64,000 bases of DNA, taken from an uncultured Bacteroidota bacterium. GTDB taxonomy: Bacteria; Bacteroidota; Bacteroidia; Bacteroidales; P3. Position 1 is the first letter of the stretch; every line of letters begins with the position of its first letter. The position numbers and the translations under genes were made by a program. This document shows, piece after piece, positions 51,701 to 60,251 of the stretch. The DNA is taken from assembly GCA_902775135.1 (NCBI GenBank), contig CACYKY010000005.1, forward strand, positions 1 through 64,000, written 5' to 3'. The notes under the pieces were generated by a model. It worked only from the letters and a program-made list of their open reading frames with translations, was not told the origin of the DNA and searched no databases.

Positions 51701-52684
51701 GGAGGCGTTGGTGACGTTCTCGCCCTTAGCCCAGCAGGGGTCGAAGGGTGCTGAGGAGCCTGCGGGGAGCGACTCGAAGTCCTGGATGAAGGGCAGGGAG
51801 GTGATGGGTCCGCAGAGGGTGCGGAAGGAGGCGCCGATGGCCAGGGAGGTGTCGTCGACATCGCAGTAGGCGCGGACGCTGATGGGGTAGAGGGTGTTGG
51901 ACTGGAGGTCGTAGGCGATATAGGAGGTGTCGTAGACATAGTCGATGTAGTCGCCGATGGTGACGATCCAGTAGCTCTCGCTACCGCCGGGGGTCCAGTG
52001 GAAGAGGAGACTGTCGGAGGTGGCGTGGTCGAGGGTGAGACCGGTGGGAGCGGGGCAGGTGTTGGCGATGATGTTGATGTTGTCGATGGTGCCTGCGGGG
52101 CTGCTGCCGCCGGAGCCGTCGTTGACCCATATGAAGACGAGGTAGTAGGTGGTGTCGTCGAGGAGCTCGACGGTGGTGGAGAAGGTCTGCCAGGTGCTCT
52201 GTCCGCGCAGCTGGCCGTTGGCGAGGTCGATCCATCCGGTGGGGACGGCCTCGCGGAAATTATAGGGGTAGTTGTATCCTGTGGGGAAGGTGCCGCCGTT
52301 GAAACTTACGTGTCCGGGGATGAGGAAAACGCGGAGGTAGTCGTAGTTTTGTTCGCCATAGGCCATCCAGTTGAAGCTGACGGCGTATTCGCCTGCCGAC
52401 ATGAGGAGGGGTCGGTAGGCGTAGCTGATGCAGTTGCCGTGGGAGTAGTTGTTGCTGGCGCCGTTGTTGTTGCTGATATACAAGGAGCGGGCGCCGTCGC
52501 CGCTGTGGGCTGCGGAGCCTATGCACCAGCGGTTGGCGGAGGCGTTGGCGAAGATCCAGTTGGTGTCCTGGCCCACCTCGAAGGAGGTGCTGTAGGGGAA
52601 TGCGTCGATGGTGTCGCGCTCTTGCTGGGCGTGCACCAAGCCGCACAGGGCGATGAATACGAACAGAATGTAATGGCGTTTCAT
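48761..52684 (-). CDS. Large modular T9SS surface protein (choice-of-anchor J, Fn3, InlB-like repeats)
   Basis: A 1307-residue exported protein. The signal peptide ends VHAQ (20). Four MAM/choice-of-anchor J-like beta domains, for example after ATSFEVGQDTNW-type starts near residues 30, 300, 560 and 830, alternate with fibronectin III-like domains (LTLDHATSDSLLFHWTPGG, LSLSAVTHDSIALSWPLSP). Two InlB/Bacteroidetes-type repeats follow (about 1095-1225), then a T9SS sorting domain (IMIYPNPAHNAVTISVDQ; SAGTYFVRVTSNS). It looks like an adhesin or carbohydrate-binding surface protein; no catalytic residues were seen. It stands alone with a promoter at 52744-52751. Confidence 0.8.
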   Translation of the reverse strand: MKRHYILFVFIALCGLVHAQQERDTIDAFPYSTSFEVGQDTNWIFANASANRWCIGSAAHSGDGARSLYISNNNGASNNYSHGNCISYAYRPLLMSAGEYAVSFNWMAYGEQNYDYLRVFLIPGHVSFNGGTFPTGYNYPYNFREAVPTGWIDLANGQLRGQSTWQTFSTTVELLDDTTYYLVFIWVNDGSGGSSPAGTIDNINIIANTCPAPTGLTLDHATSDSLLFHWTPGGSESYWIVTIGDYIDYVYDTSYIAYDLQSNTLYPISVRAYCDVDDTSLAIGASFRTLCGPITSLPFIQDFESLPAGSSAPFDPCWAKGENVTNASPWVSGTDNKVFYGRITTFGRFFYLLFPPLDDGIDINTLELTFDLHASPTNISYTNAYITVAVADNDTALRLGIYDSIGFYHTEGGDWETHTASFSQYSGNRRSIAILMPYGGTYSENYLDNLNLHLAPTCERPGPLSLSAVTHDSIALSWPLSPNAEHYTLSYCLPDDSSWTSVDVYDTVASVSGLLPNTTYIFALSSYCGMGLSSDSATASFRTLCAPTADFPWVENFDSAATGNVEEVLSCWRQLTPRTLASNNVTVADAEPFSGSHHLQFDRSEPTGCIVAFPPFDTVTNALEMSFMHRPENHHQSYCGTLRLGYLTDLADTSTFVTIAEWNTASFANDNYRLERFSFDTLPDHAFLAFKHSTPTRNSWDWYVDNITIRPISPCRRPGDIYVTDATSSSLTITIDDVNDNYAAWLTLGDSIVDSTTVTAANSLLFSSGLAQATTYTVHVARICDGERSDETTALATTGLNAATLPYSTGFEPSDDNAWLFLNGVNAWTLGSAVNNGGSNALYISANGTTNYYYTTSTSYSFAYKTFSIDAGRYSISFDWRANGEAEYDYLRAFLVPDTVVLTPDNNNDIYDDDYPLDWIAITAGTLQGQTLWQHFDTTLSLDANGVYRLLFYWTNDFMDGSNPPAAIDNLLFQQALCATPANLVVSDISASGATLSWSAGASETSWAVTLDDTTVIVNDSSLLLSTLAPNTTYSVALRAICAEGDTSLAATTVFTTDTLPILWHTVTLAVNDSTMGSALGAGTYPDSSTVTLAATPFEGFRFLGWSLSPYHTAIIPDNPYSFTVTSDITATAYFEAIPADTLWHTVTVNTNVEGACETYGSGRYPDSSLVEIGYTMVDTATAGGHWQFLGWSDGANDTPRTLLVLSDTIVTALFEWVADSTGVGIGEVGDNSFEIMIYPNPAHNAVTISVDQPSTITLLDMNGRVVITAQSLCHSATLPLNDLSAGTYFVRVTSNSSTAVRKLIVK

Positions 52685-53104
52685 GGCGTTAAATGTTTGG
52701 AAATTATTATTTTGTATATGTTTGTGTTAATGAATGGATAGTGCAAATATACAAAAATTTTGCAAATAGGAGGATTTTTTACAATTTTCCCTTTTTTTGG
52801 TTGGCATTTGGATGCTCCGGGCAGTGGAGCTGTGTTGCTGGAGTCCTTTGCTTGAGGCTGTCCGCAGGGGCATCGCCAACGAGAAAGCGATAGGAAGAAC
52901 CTCCCTTGGGAAATGTTTTCAACTTTGATGTTTGATAACTTTTTGCTTTTCTCGTGTGCGTGTGTGGAAAAATGTTGTAATTTTACATTCGGAAAGGTAT
53001 ACCGCCAAGGCGGTGTAAATTATTGATAGTTAGGAGTTAAGGGTTGAGAGTTGGGAGTTAAGAGTTGGGTAATTTAAGAAAAAAATAAAATATATTATAA
53101 CAAG
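52685..53104. other. Intergenic region between divergent genes
   Basis: 420 bases. On the minus strand TATATTTG (52744-52751) is the -7 box of the large surface protein gene. On the plus side the sequence before the 53105 gene has a TAATTTTA near 52977 that weakly resembles a -7 box, then a patch of GAGTTGGGAGTTAAGAGTT-type short repeats (53029-53070). Nothing else is evident. Confidence 0.6.
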
Positions 53105-54106
53105 ATGAAAAACGGTATCAAAGAACTGACTGAGGGCATGCAGCGGTTGTGTGCCATAGCGAACAGGATAGTGGCGCACGGCGACGAGGTGAGTCCCATC
53201 GAGCGCGATTTGTTGTTGGAAGACCTGCGCAAGCTCTATGATGTGGCCTTGCGCCTGGAGTGTGGCGAGGGTGGTGCTGAGGGTGGCGAGCGCAAGGTGG
53301 TGAGCAAGGAGACGAAGGTGGAGATGCCCGACGACGAGATCTTGTCGTCGACGGTGATGGCGACGATGGCTGCTATGGCCCCTGTGCAGCCCCAGTCCGT
53401 CTCGGAGCCTGTGGAGGCTTCCGAGCCGGAACCTGTAGTGGTCCCTGAGCCCGAACCCGAGCCCGTTGTGGAGCCTGAGCCTGTGGTTGTCCCCGAACCG
53501 GAACCCGTGGTTGTCCCCGAGCCCGAGCCTGTGGTGGAGCCGGATCCTGTCCCCATGCCTGCTATGGAGGATCTGGAGGGCAATGGCAACAGCCTGCTTT
53601 TCGACGAGGTAATCATCGAGGAGGCTGCTCCGGAGCATAAAGCGCCGAAGGTGGAAAAGGAGCAGCCGAGTGTGGAGCACGAGGAGCCGCACAAGGTAGA
53701 GGAGGAGGTCCATGCTCCCAAGGCAAAGGAGGAGCACAAGGGCGCTGGCACACAGGCGTCGCTGTTGGACTACCTGAAGCGTCCTGTGGAGGAGAAGCCC
53801 ACGGTGCGCACCCTCGGCGAGAGTCTGGGAGGTGTGGAGAGTGAGCGTAGAGCGGAGAGTGTGGTGGCCAGCAAGAAGGTCTCGGACCTGCGCACGGTGA
53901 TCAACATCAACGACAAGTTCAGCTTCATGAGTGAGTTGTTCCACAACAACATGAAGGCCTACAACGACTTCATCCTGCGTCTGAACGCTATCGACACCCG
54001 CGACGAGGCCCTGCTGTGTGTGAGTGAGGTGTCGGTGCAGTACCACTGGGACGAGAGTTCGCTGGCGGTGCAGTCGTTCTACAAGGTGTTTGACAAGAAG
54101 TTCTGA
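53105..54106 (+). CDS. Acidic repeat protein of unknown function with conserved C-terminus
   Basis: A 333-residue cytoplasmic-looking protein without signal or membrane segment. The N-terminal 60 residues are helical (KELTEGMQRLCAIANRIV). The middle (about 100-160) is a Pro/Glu/Val repeat of PEPEPVV units. The C-terminal 70 residues (from about 262; SDLRTVININDKFSFMSELF, then AYNDFILRLNAIDTRDEAL) look like a conserved Bacteroidales domain that I recall only as hypothetical. It precedes gmk and mreC by a short gap, perhaps linking it to cell-shape genes by position. Confidence 0.65.
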   Translation: MKNGIKELTEGMQRLCAIANRIVAHGDEVSPIERDLLLEDLRKLYDVALRLECGEGGAEGGERKVVSKETKVEMPDDEILSSTVMATMAAMAPVQPQSVSEPVEASEPEPVVVPEPEPEPVVEPEPVVVPEPEPVVVPEPEPVVEPDPVPMPAMEDLEGNGNSLLFDEVIIEEAAPEHKAPKVEKEQPSVEHEEPHKVEEEVHAPKAKEEHKGAGTQASLLDYLKRPVEEKPTVRTLGESLGGVESERRAESVVASKKVSDLRTVININDKFSFMSELFHNNMKAYNDFILRLNAIDTRDEALLCVSEVSVQYHWDESSLAVQSFYKVFDKKF

Positions 54107-54195
54107 TTTGGTGGTTGGTGAATAGTGATTGGTAATTAGATGTTGAATTGTTTAATCGTTAGTTGATGTTAACGATTACTTAGTAAAAAAAGAAT

Positions 54196-54783
54196 ATGGG
54201 AAAAGCGATATTGTTCTCGGCGCCTTCGGGCTGTGGAAAGACCACCATCATCAACGCGTTGATGGGGGCGACGGCTGGCGGGCGCTTCAATCCTGCCGAC
54301 CTGACATTCAGCATCTCGGCCACGACGCGTGCTCCGCGTGGTGAAGAGGTGGACGGCAAGGACTACTACTTCTTGAGCCGTGAGGAGTTCATGCGGCGCG
54401 TGGAGCGCGACGAGTTCCTGGAGTGGGAGGAGGTGTACAGCGGCACCTGCTACGGTACGCTGAAGAGTGAGATAGAGCGCATATGGAACGAAGGCAAGGT
54501 GATCGTGTTCGACGTGGATGTCAACGGCGGACGCAACATCAAGAAGTATTTCGGCGCCGACGCGCTGTCCATCTTTGTCATGCCGCCCAGCGTGGAGGTG
54601 CTGGAGCAGCGCCTGCGCAGTCGCGGCACCGACAGTGAGGAGGCCATAGTGAAACGTCTGGCCCGCAGCGCCGAGGAACTGAACCAGGCGCCGGCCTTCG
54701 ATGTGACCATCGTGAACGACGACCTGCAGCGTGCCGTTGGTGAGACACGCCAGGTGATAGAAGCATTTTTGGATAGAGAATGA
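54196..54783 (+). CDS. gmk: Guanylate kinase
   Basis: A 195-residue kinase converting GMP to GDP. The P-loop is SAPSGCGKTT (8-17), followed by FSISATTRAPRGEEVDGKDY and the GMP-binding YSGTCYGT. Length is normal. The stop overlaps mreC (ATGA). An intergenic AT-rich repeat-like stretch separates it from the acidic protein gene. Confidence 0.96.
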   Translation: MGKAILFSAPSGCGKTTIINALMGATAGGRFNPADLTFSISATTRAPRGEEVDGKDYYFLSREEFMRRVERDEFLEWEEVYSGTCYGTLKSEIERIWNEGKVIVFDVDVNGGRNIKKYFGADALSIFVMPPSVEVLEQRLRSRGTDSEEAIVKRLARSAEELNQAPAFDVTIVNDDLQRAVGETRQVIEAFLDRE

Positions 54784-55622
54784 ACAGGAACCGACTGATA
54801 AGCCTACTGAAGAAATACGACTATGTCGTGGTCTTCTTGCTGCTGGTGATCGTGTGTGCCATATTGATGTCGCGCACAAGCTATTACCAGGGTTCGAAGC
54901 TGGTGGCGTGGTCCAACTCGGTGGCGGGAGGCTGGTATCAAGGGGTGCACAGTGTGGGCGGATACTTCGACCTGAAAGGGGAGAACGACCGACTGGCGGC
55001 CGAGAACGCGCGGCTGAAGGCGCAGTTGGAGTCGTCGTACATCAGCTATACCGACAGCATCTTCACCGTCAACGATACCACCTACAAGCAGCGCTACGAC
55101 TATACCGAGGCGCGCGTCATCAAGAACTCCTGGAGTCAGCAGAACAACTACATCATGATCAACAAGGGGCGTGCCCACGGCATCAAGCCTGACCAGGCAG
55201 TCATCTCGCCCGAGGGCATTGTGGGTGTGGTGATGTCGGTGTCGAAGAACTTCGCCACCATCATGCCTGTGTTGCACAGCGACAGCCGCAACAGTGTGAA
55301 GGTGAAGCGTACCGGCATCAGCGGCTCGCTGGTGTGGGACGGATTGGACTACCGCTATGCGCAGGTGGTGGACGTGCCTGCCACGCACCAGTTTGAGGAC
55401 AACGACACCATCGTTACCTCGGGACTGGCCAACGACTTCCCCGAGGGGGTGCCGGTGGGGTATGTGGTGGAGGCAGAGCCGTTGAGCGGCAGCGGCTTCT
55501 ACAGGGTGAAGATACGTCTGGCTACGGACTTCAACAAGCTGGATCACGTCTACATCATCAACAACCGCTTCCGAGAGGAACAGGAGGCGCTGATGAGTCA
55601 GACGGAGATGAGAGGGAGCTGA
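54780..55622 (+). CDS. mreC: Rod shape-determining protein MreC
   Basis: A 280-residue inner-membrane protein with one N-terminal helix (about 14-30), a coiled coil (about 63-90) and a periplasmic beta domain (about 105-275) with VIKNSWSQQNNYIMINKGRA, GIKPDQAVISPEGIVGVV and LANDFPEGVPVGYV, all typical. MreC organises the cell-wall elongation machine with MreB, MreD, RodA and PBP2. Only mreD is found nearby, separated by a TraB/GumN gene. It overlaps gmk by four bases. Confidence 0.95.
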   Translation: MNRNRLISLLKKYDYVVVFLLLVIVCAILMSRTSYYQGSKLVAWSNSVAGGWYQGVHSVGGYFDLKGENDRLAAENARLKAQLESSYISYTDSIFTVNDTTYKQRYDYTEARVIKNSWSQQNNYIMINKGRAHGIKPDQAVISPEGIVGVVMSVSKNFATIMPVLHSDSRNSVKVKRTGISGSLVWDGLDYRYAQVVDVPATHQFEDNDTIVTSGLANDFPEGVPVGYVVEAEPLSGSGFYRVKIRLATDFNKLDHVYIINNRFREEQEALMSQTEMRGS

Positions 55623-55739
55623 TGATAGTTAATAGTTTATAGATAATAGTTAATAGTTAGATGGAAGATTTCAACGCTAACCTTAACCTTAACGCTAACT
55701 ATTCACAATTCACGAATCACTAATATAGAAATAGAATAT
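55623..55739. repeat. AT-rich short-repeat spacer between mreC and traB-like gene
   Basis: 117 bases of reiterated TTAATAGTT, CTTAACC and CACAATTCACGAATCAC-type words. Related words (ATCTATTAACTATTAACT) lie between porZ and recO (59497-59534) and in the 54107-54195 spacer. They look like genome-wide intergenic repeats. Confidence 0.55.
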
Positions 55740-56639
55740 ATGAAAAAGATTGTCTTTGTGTTTTTGATGGTGGTGGGCTGCACGGCGGGGCAGTCGCAGA
55801 TACTCTATCGTATCTCGGGCAACGGTCTGCCGAAGCCCAGCTACATCGTGGGCACCTACCACCTGGCGCCCGCCACGTTTGTGGACAGCATCCCCGGCGC
55901 ACGGGCGGCTTTCGAGGCCGTAGAGCAGGTGTATGGCGAAGTGGATATGGTGGAGTCGCTGAAGCCCGAGAATGCTGCCAAGATGCAGGAAGCCATGCTG
56001 CTGCCCGAAGGCACCACCCTCTCGTCGCTGCTCGACAGGGATCAGATGGACCGCCTCAACGTCGTATTGCGTGAGGTGATGGGTGTGGACATGAACAACG
56101 AGGCTGTGGCGGCACAACTTGACAAGCTGTCGCCCTCGGTGCTGTCGGCCCAGATCACGCTGCTGATGTACATGAAGAATGCGCAGAGTATGGACCTCAA
56201 CGCCATGATAGACACCTACTTCCAGCGTGAGGCCGTCAAGGCGGGCAAGGGCGTTGGCGGACTGGAATCGGCCGACTTCCAGATGGAGGTGCTCTATGGG
56301 GCCTCGCTGGAGGAGCAGGTGAAGGCGCTGATGTGCTTCGTGGACAACTTCCAGGACGGTGTGGAGATGGCCGATTTCATCACGGCGGCCTATTTCGCAC
56401 AGGACCTGGAGCAGCTCGAAGAATTGAACCTTGAGGAGCAGGAGGGCGATTGCTCCGACCCCGAGGACAATGAGAAGCTCATTTATGGCCGCAATGCCAA
56501 CTGGGTGAAGCTCATGCCCGGTATCATGAGAGAGAAGCCCACGCTCTTTGTCGTCGGCGCTTTCCACCTCTGTGGCGAGCGCGGCGTGCTGAAGATGCTC
56601 GAGGCCCAAGGTTATACGGTGGAAGGTGTAAAGAAATGA
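55740..56639 (+). CDS. TraB/GumN family protein
   Basis: A 299-residue exported protein, probably periplasmic or a lipoprotein (signal region 1-20; VVGC could be a lipobox or the signal may end SQ). The two GxxH-type motifs of the family are present: IVGTYHLA near the start and VVGAFHLCGERG near the end, spaced as in related Tiki-like metal-dependent hydrolases. The substrate is unknown. It is placed between mreC and mreD, overlapping mreD by four bases, an arrangement that breaks the usual mreCD pair. Confidence 0.85.
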   Translation: MKKIVFVFLMVVGCTAGQSQILYRISGNGLPKPSYIVGTYHLAPATFVDSIPGARAAFEAVEQVYGEVDMVESLKPENAAKMQEAMLLPEGTTLSSLLDRDQMDRLNVVLREVMGVDMNNEAVAAQLDKLSPSVLSAQITLLMYMKNAQSMDLNAMIDTYFQREAVKAGKGVGGLESADFQMEVLYGASLEEQVKALMCFVDNFQDGVEMADFITAAYFAQDLEQLEELNLEEQEGDCSDPEDNEKLIYGRNANWVKLMPGIMREKPTLFVVGAFHLCGERGVLKMLEAQGYTVEGVKK

Positions 56640-57154
56640 ACAAGCTCGTCTGGAAGAATATAGGGCGCTTTGCCCTGCTGATGGCGCTGCAGCTGCTGGT
56701 GCTCAACCATGTATACCTCGGCGGCTACGTGATGCCGATGCTCTATGTGCTGTTCATCCTCATGCTGCCCACGGGGACGCGTCGCATCCCGCTGCTGCTG
56801 ATAGCCTTCGGCACGGGTCTGATAGTGGACGTGATGAACAATATGCTGGGTTTCCATGCCTTTGCCTGTCTCGTGGTGGCCATGCTCAGGATCCTCTTCG
56901 CCGACCGTATCCTGACGCGCGGAGAGCCTATCGCCATCGACGTCCCCAGCATCTACAGCGTCACGCCGCAGTACTTCATCAGCTATCTGATGCTGATGCT
57001 CGCCGCCTTCTATCTGGTGTTTTACACCATTGAACTCTTCGGCTTCCGCAGTTTCGGCGGCGTGATACTGGCTACGGTGGCCAGCACGGTGGTGACCACC
57101 ATGCTGGCGGTGCTGTACCAATACATATTTTTAAAGAAAGAGACAACGGTATGA
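56636..57154 (+). CDS. mreD: Rod shape-determining protein MreD
   Basis: A 172-residue protein with about five membrane helices. QLLVLNHVYLGGYVMPMLYV and LIVDVMNNMLGFHAFACLVV are characteristic of Bacteroidota MreD. It forms the elongasome membrane part with MreC. Its stop overlaps the porZ start (ATGA), so these genes are translated as a chain. No PBP2 or RodA gene follows, in contrast to the common order. Confidence 0.88.
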   Translation: MNKLVWKNIGRFALLMALQLLVLNHVYLGGYVMPMLYVLFILMLPTGTRRIPLLLIAFGTGLIVDVMNNMLGFHAFACLVVAMLRILFADRILTRGEPIAIDVPSIYSVTPQYFISYLMLMLAAFYLVFYTIELFGFRSFGGVILATVASTVVTTMLAVLYQYIFLKKETTV

Positions 57155-59496
57155 AACAGATGTCAGAAGTTGTGGGACGCAGGCCTTGGAGGCGTTGGAT
57201 GCGGGCGGTGTGTGCCGCATGGCTGACTGTTGCCCCCTGTATGGTACAGGCGCAGACCGCTGTGGGCAAATGGCGTTCGTGTCTCGACTATTCGGATGTG
57301 GCGCATGTGGCCTATGCCGGCGACCGCGTATATGCCGGCGCCAAGGGCGGCGTGTTCTGCTATGATATCGCTAACGGTACCCTGACGCCCATGAGCAAGG
57401 GCGACGGCCTGAGCGACGTGGGTATCGCCGCCCTGGCCTATGACGACGCCACGCAGAGCCTTGTGGTGGCCTACAACAATTCCAATGTCGACATTGTCAG
57501 CGAAGGCTTCACCTACAACCTCTCCGACATCAAGCGCAGCGAGATATCGGGCGACAAGAACATCTATCATATCCGCTTCGCCAACGGCAACGCCTACCTG
57601 GCCACAGGCTTCGGTGTGGTGGTGCTCGACTTGCAGCGCATGGAGATCAAGGAGACCTGGTACCTGGGTGCTGGCGGCGGCTATACACCTGTGCGCGACC
57701 TTGCCTTCACCGCCGATAGCCTCTATGCCGCCACCGGCGAGGGCTTGAAACGCCTCTCTGTCGCCGAGCGCCATCCCGCCATCAGCGACCGCTGGAGTGC
57801 CGACCACCGGCTCGACAGCCTCACCGTCGGCCACCTCTGTGTGGTGGGAAGCCACCTTCTGGCTGCCGGCTATGGCGCCAACCCCAACATGAGCCGGCTC
57901 TTTGACCTGGCCCCTGCGGGTGCCACCCTTGTTGCCAGCGGCAAGATCAGCTCCCTGCAGTATGGCAACGGCCAGCTGGCCGTTTGTCGCGACGGGCTGG
58001 TATACGTCTACGACCAGGAACTCCACTACCTAGGCGTCCACGACAGCTTCTCGTGGAGCAATATCGAGGCTAACGACGCCGTCTTCGGCGTTGGCGGCAC
58101 CCTGTGGGTGGGCCACACGTGGGCGGGCCTACTGGCCCTCTATGCTGACGGCAGCGACGCCACCTTCTGTCCGGAAGGTCCCTCCTCCGGCGACAACTGC
58201 TACCGGCTGAAGCCTTTCAACTATCGCATGATGCTCTGTCCCGGCGGCCATACCTCGACCTATTCCAGCTCCTACCTGGCGCCCAACCTCATCACCGCCA
58301 CCGGACGCCACTGGGCCAACCTCGACCGCAGTAACGGCATGCTGGGGGGCATGAGCGACGTCGTTGATGCCGCCGTCAACCCTTCGGACACCAACGAGAT
58401 CGTCGCCGCCCTCTGGGGCTACGGTGTGGCATCCATACGCAACAACAGCGTGCAGACCTTCTACGATGCCGACAACACCGGCGGCGCCCTTGTGCCCTAC
58501 ACCATGGGCAGCTATTCGCGCCTCAACACCGGCGCGCTGGCTTTCGACCATCAGGGCAACCTCTGGGTGCTCGTCTCGCACAGCACCAACGCCCTCGCCT
58601 GCCGTCAGCGCGGCGGCACTTGGAAGAGCTTTTCCACGCTCCCCCTGGGCACCAACCTCGAGGTGGACAAGCTGGTGTGGGACAGCATCAACAACTACCT
58701 CTGGTTCCTCGGCCGCAGCAACGTCATCTATGTCCACGACGGCAAAGAACGCATGGTGCGTGTGAACCCCAATCACGGCAGCAAGCTGGAGACTATGATG
58801 GTCACCGCCTTGGTGCAGGACCAGAACGGCAACTTGTGGCTGGGGACCGACAAAGGCCTCAAGGTCATCTACGACGGCTACCGGGCATTCAACAATGTCG
58901 ACAACGGCGGGCTGTCCTCGGTCAGCTGCAGCAACATCACCATCACCAACGGTGAGTTTGCCGAGTACCTCATGGCCTATGAGAGCATCACCGCCATTGC
59001 TGTCGACGGCGCCAACCGCAAGTGGGTGGGCACCGCCAACGGTGGCCTCTACCTCCTCTCCTCCAACGGGCTGGAGCAGCTCGAGCATTTCACCACCGCC
59101 AACAGTCCGCTCTTCTCCGACAAGATTATCACCCTCGGCATCAACGAGCGCACCGGCGAGGTGTATGTAGGCACTCCGCAGGGTCTGCAGGTCTATCGCG
59201 GCACCGCCACCTATGCCGTCAGCCATCCCCTCGACGACGTCCACGCATTCCCCAACCCCGTGCGTCCCGGCTACGACGGTCCCATCGCCATCAAGGGCTT
59301 CGCCCGCAACAGTGTGGTGCATATCACCGATGCCTCGGGTCACACGGTCTTCTCCACCACCGCCAACGGTGGACAGGCCATCTGGAACGGCCGCACCCAC
59401 GAGGGTGAGAAGGTGGCCTCGGGCGTCTACTATGTCTTCGCCTCCGACGAGCAAGGCGACAATCGTTCCGTAGGCAAAATATTGGTAATCAGATAA
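57151..59496 (+). CDS. porZ: PorZ-like type IX secretion component
   Basis: A 781-residue exported protein. The signal peptide is basic at the start and ends VQAQ (about 35). Two beta-propeller blocks follow (about 40-700); the N-terminal one has VYAGAKGGVFCYDIANGTL, GDGLSDVGIAALAYD and the AYLATGFGVVVLDLQRMEIK signature of PorZ. A C-terminal T9SS signal (about 705-781; FPNPVRPGYDGP, ASGVYYVF) completes it. PorZ is part of the outer-surface attachment complex that delivers A-LPS to cargo in P. gingivalis. It is chained to mreD by overlap. Confidence 0.87.
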   Translation: MKQMSEVVGRRPWRRWMRAVCAAWLTVAPCMVQAQTAVGKWRSCLDYSDVAHVAYAGDRVYAGAKGGVFCYDIANGTLTPMSKGDGLSDVGIAALAYDDATQSLVVAYNNSNVDIVSEGFTYNLSDIKRSEISGDKNIYHIRFANGNAYLATGFGVVVLDLQRMEIKETWYLGAGGGYTPVRDLAFTADSLYAATGEGLKRLSVAERHPAISDRWSADHRLDSLTVGHLCVVGSHLLAAGYGANPNMSRLFDLAPAGATLVASGKISSLQYGNGQLAVCRDGLVYVYDQELHYLGVHDSFSWSNIEANDAVFGVGGTLWVGHTWAGLLALYADGSDATFCPEGPSSGDNCYRLKPFNYRMMLCPGGHTSTYSSSYLAPNLITATGRHWANLDRSNGMLGGMSDVVDAAVNPSDTNEIVAALWGYGVASIRNNSVQTFYDADNTGGALVPYTMGSYSRLNTGALAFDHQGNLWVLVSHSTNALACRQRGGTWKSFSTLPLGTNLEVDKLVWDSINNYLWFLGRSNVIYVHDGKERMVRVNPNHGSKLETMMVTALVQDQNGNLWLGTDKGLKVIYDGYRAFNNVDNGGLSSVSCSNITITNGEFAEYLMAYESITAIAVDGANRKWVGTANGGLYLLSSNGLEQLEHFTTANSPLFSDKIITLGINERTGEVYVGTPQGLQVYRGTATYAVSHPLDDVHAFPNPVRPGYDGPIAIKGFARNSVVHITDASGHTVFSTTANGGQAIWNGRTHEGEKVASGVYYVFASDEQGDNRSVGKILVIR

Positions 59497-59534
59497 CTGT
59501 TAACTATTATCTATTAACTATTAACTAAACCCCG

Positions 59535-60236
59535 ATGCTCCTCTCCACGCCAGGCCTTGTACTCCACACCACCCCTTATGCCGAGAGCTCTGTGGTGGCT
59601 AAGGTGTTCACACGCCAGCTGGGCCTGCGTTCCTATATCATCAAGGGTGTCCGCGGCCGTAGCGGCCGTGTGAAGCAGAACCTGCTGCAGCCCCTGACGA
59701 GTCTCGATATGGTGGTATACGACAACCCTAGGAGTGACCTGAACTACACCAAGGAGCTCTCGTCGCGCCATCCGGGAGCGCCTTCCGACCCGGTGGGCAA
59801 CTCGTTGCGGTTCTTCATGACGGAGGTGCTCTACAAGGTGCTGCGCGAAGCCGAGCCCATGCCAGCCCTGTGGGACTATGTAGAGAACGAGCAATGGAGG
59901 AGTGACGGCACCGAGACGAGGGATGTTCCCATCCGTTTCATGCTTGCTGTCGCCACCTTTATGGGTATAGAACCCCTCGACAACCACTCGCTCCGCGAGT
60001 CGTGGTTCGACCTCCAGGAGGGTCGTTTTGTCGGCGCCGCCACCGAGACCACACTCTCGCCGAACCTCTCCTCCCTGCTCCACGCGTACCTCTCCTCCCG
60101 CGACCCGCATCCCTATGCCCACTCGGCCAAATTGCGCGGCGATTTGCTCGACGCCCTCATAGCCTACTTCCAGCTCCACCTCAGCGGATTCTCCCATTTC
60201 CACAGTCATGAAATACTTCATACAATATTAAAATAA
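59535..60236 (+). CDS. recO: DNA repair protein RecO
   Basis: A 233-residue protein with the OB-fold start LLSTPGLVLHTTPYAESSVV, then TRQLGLRSYIIKGVRGRSGR and a helical C-terminus with HSAKLRGDLLDALIAYFQLHL. RecO anneals single strands and loads RecA with RecR. The zinc-finger cysteines of some RecO proteins are absent, as in other members of this phylum. It starts 38 bases after porZ. Confidence 0.92.
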   Translation: MLLSTPGLVLHTTPYAESSVVAKVFTRQLGLRSYIIKGVRGRSGRVKQNLLQPLTSLDMVVYDNPRSDLNYTKELSSRHPGAPSDPVGNSLRFFMTEVLYKVLREAEPMPALWDYVENEQWRSDGTETRDVPIRFMLAVATFMGIEPLDNHSLRESWFDLQEGRFVGAATETTLSPNLSSLLHAYLSSRDPHPYAHSAKLRGDLLDALIAYFQLHLSGFSHFHSHEILHTILK

Positions 60237-60251
60237 TAAATCGAGAACAAT

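Noticed and set aside
53440..53560. CRISPR-like direct repeats in the Pro-Glu region
   Set aside because: Repeats are short, contiguous, in codon phase and inside a coding sequence; no spacers.
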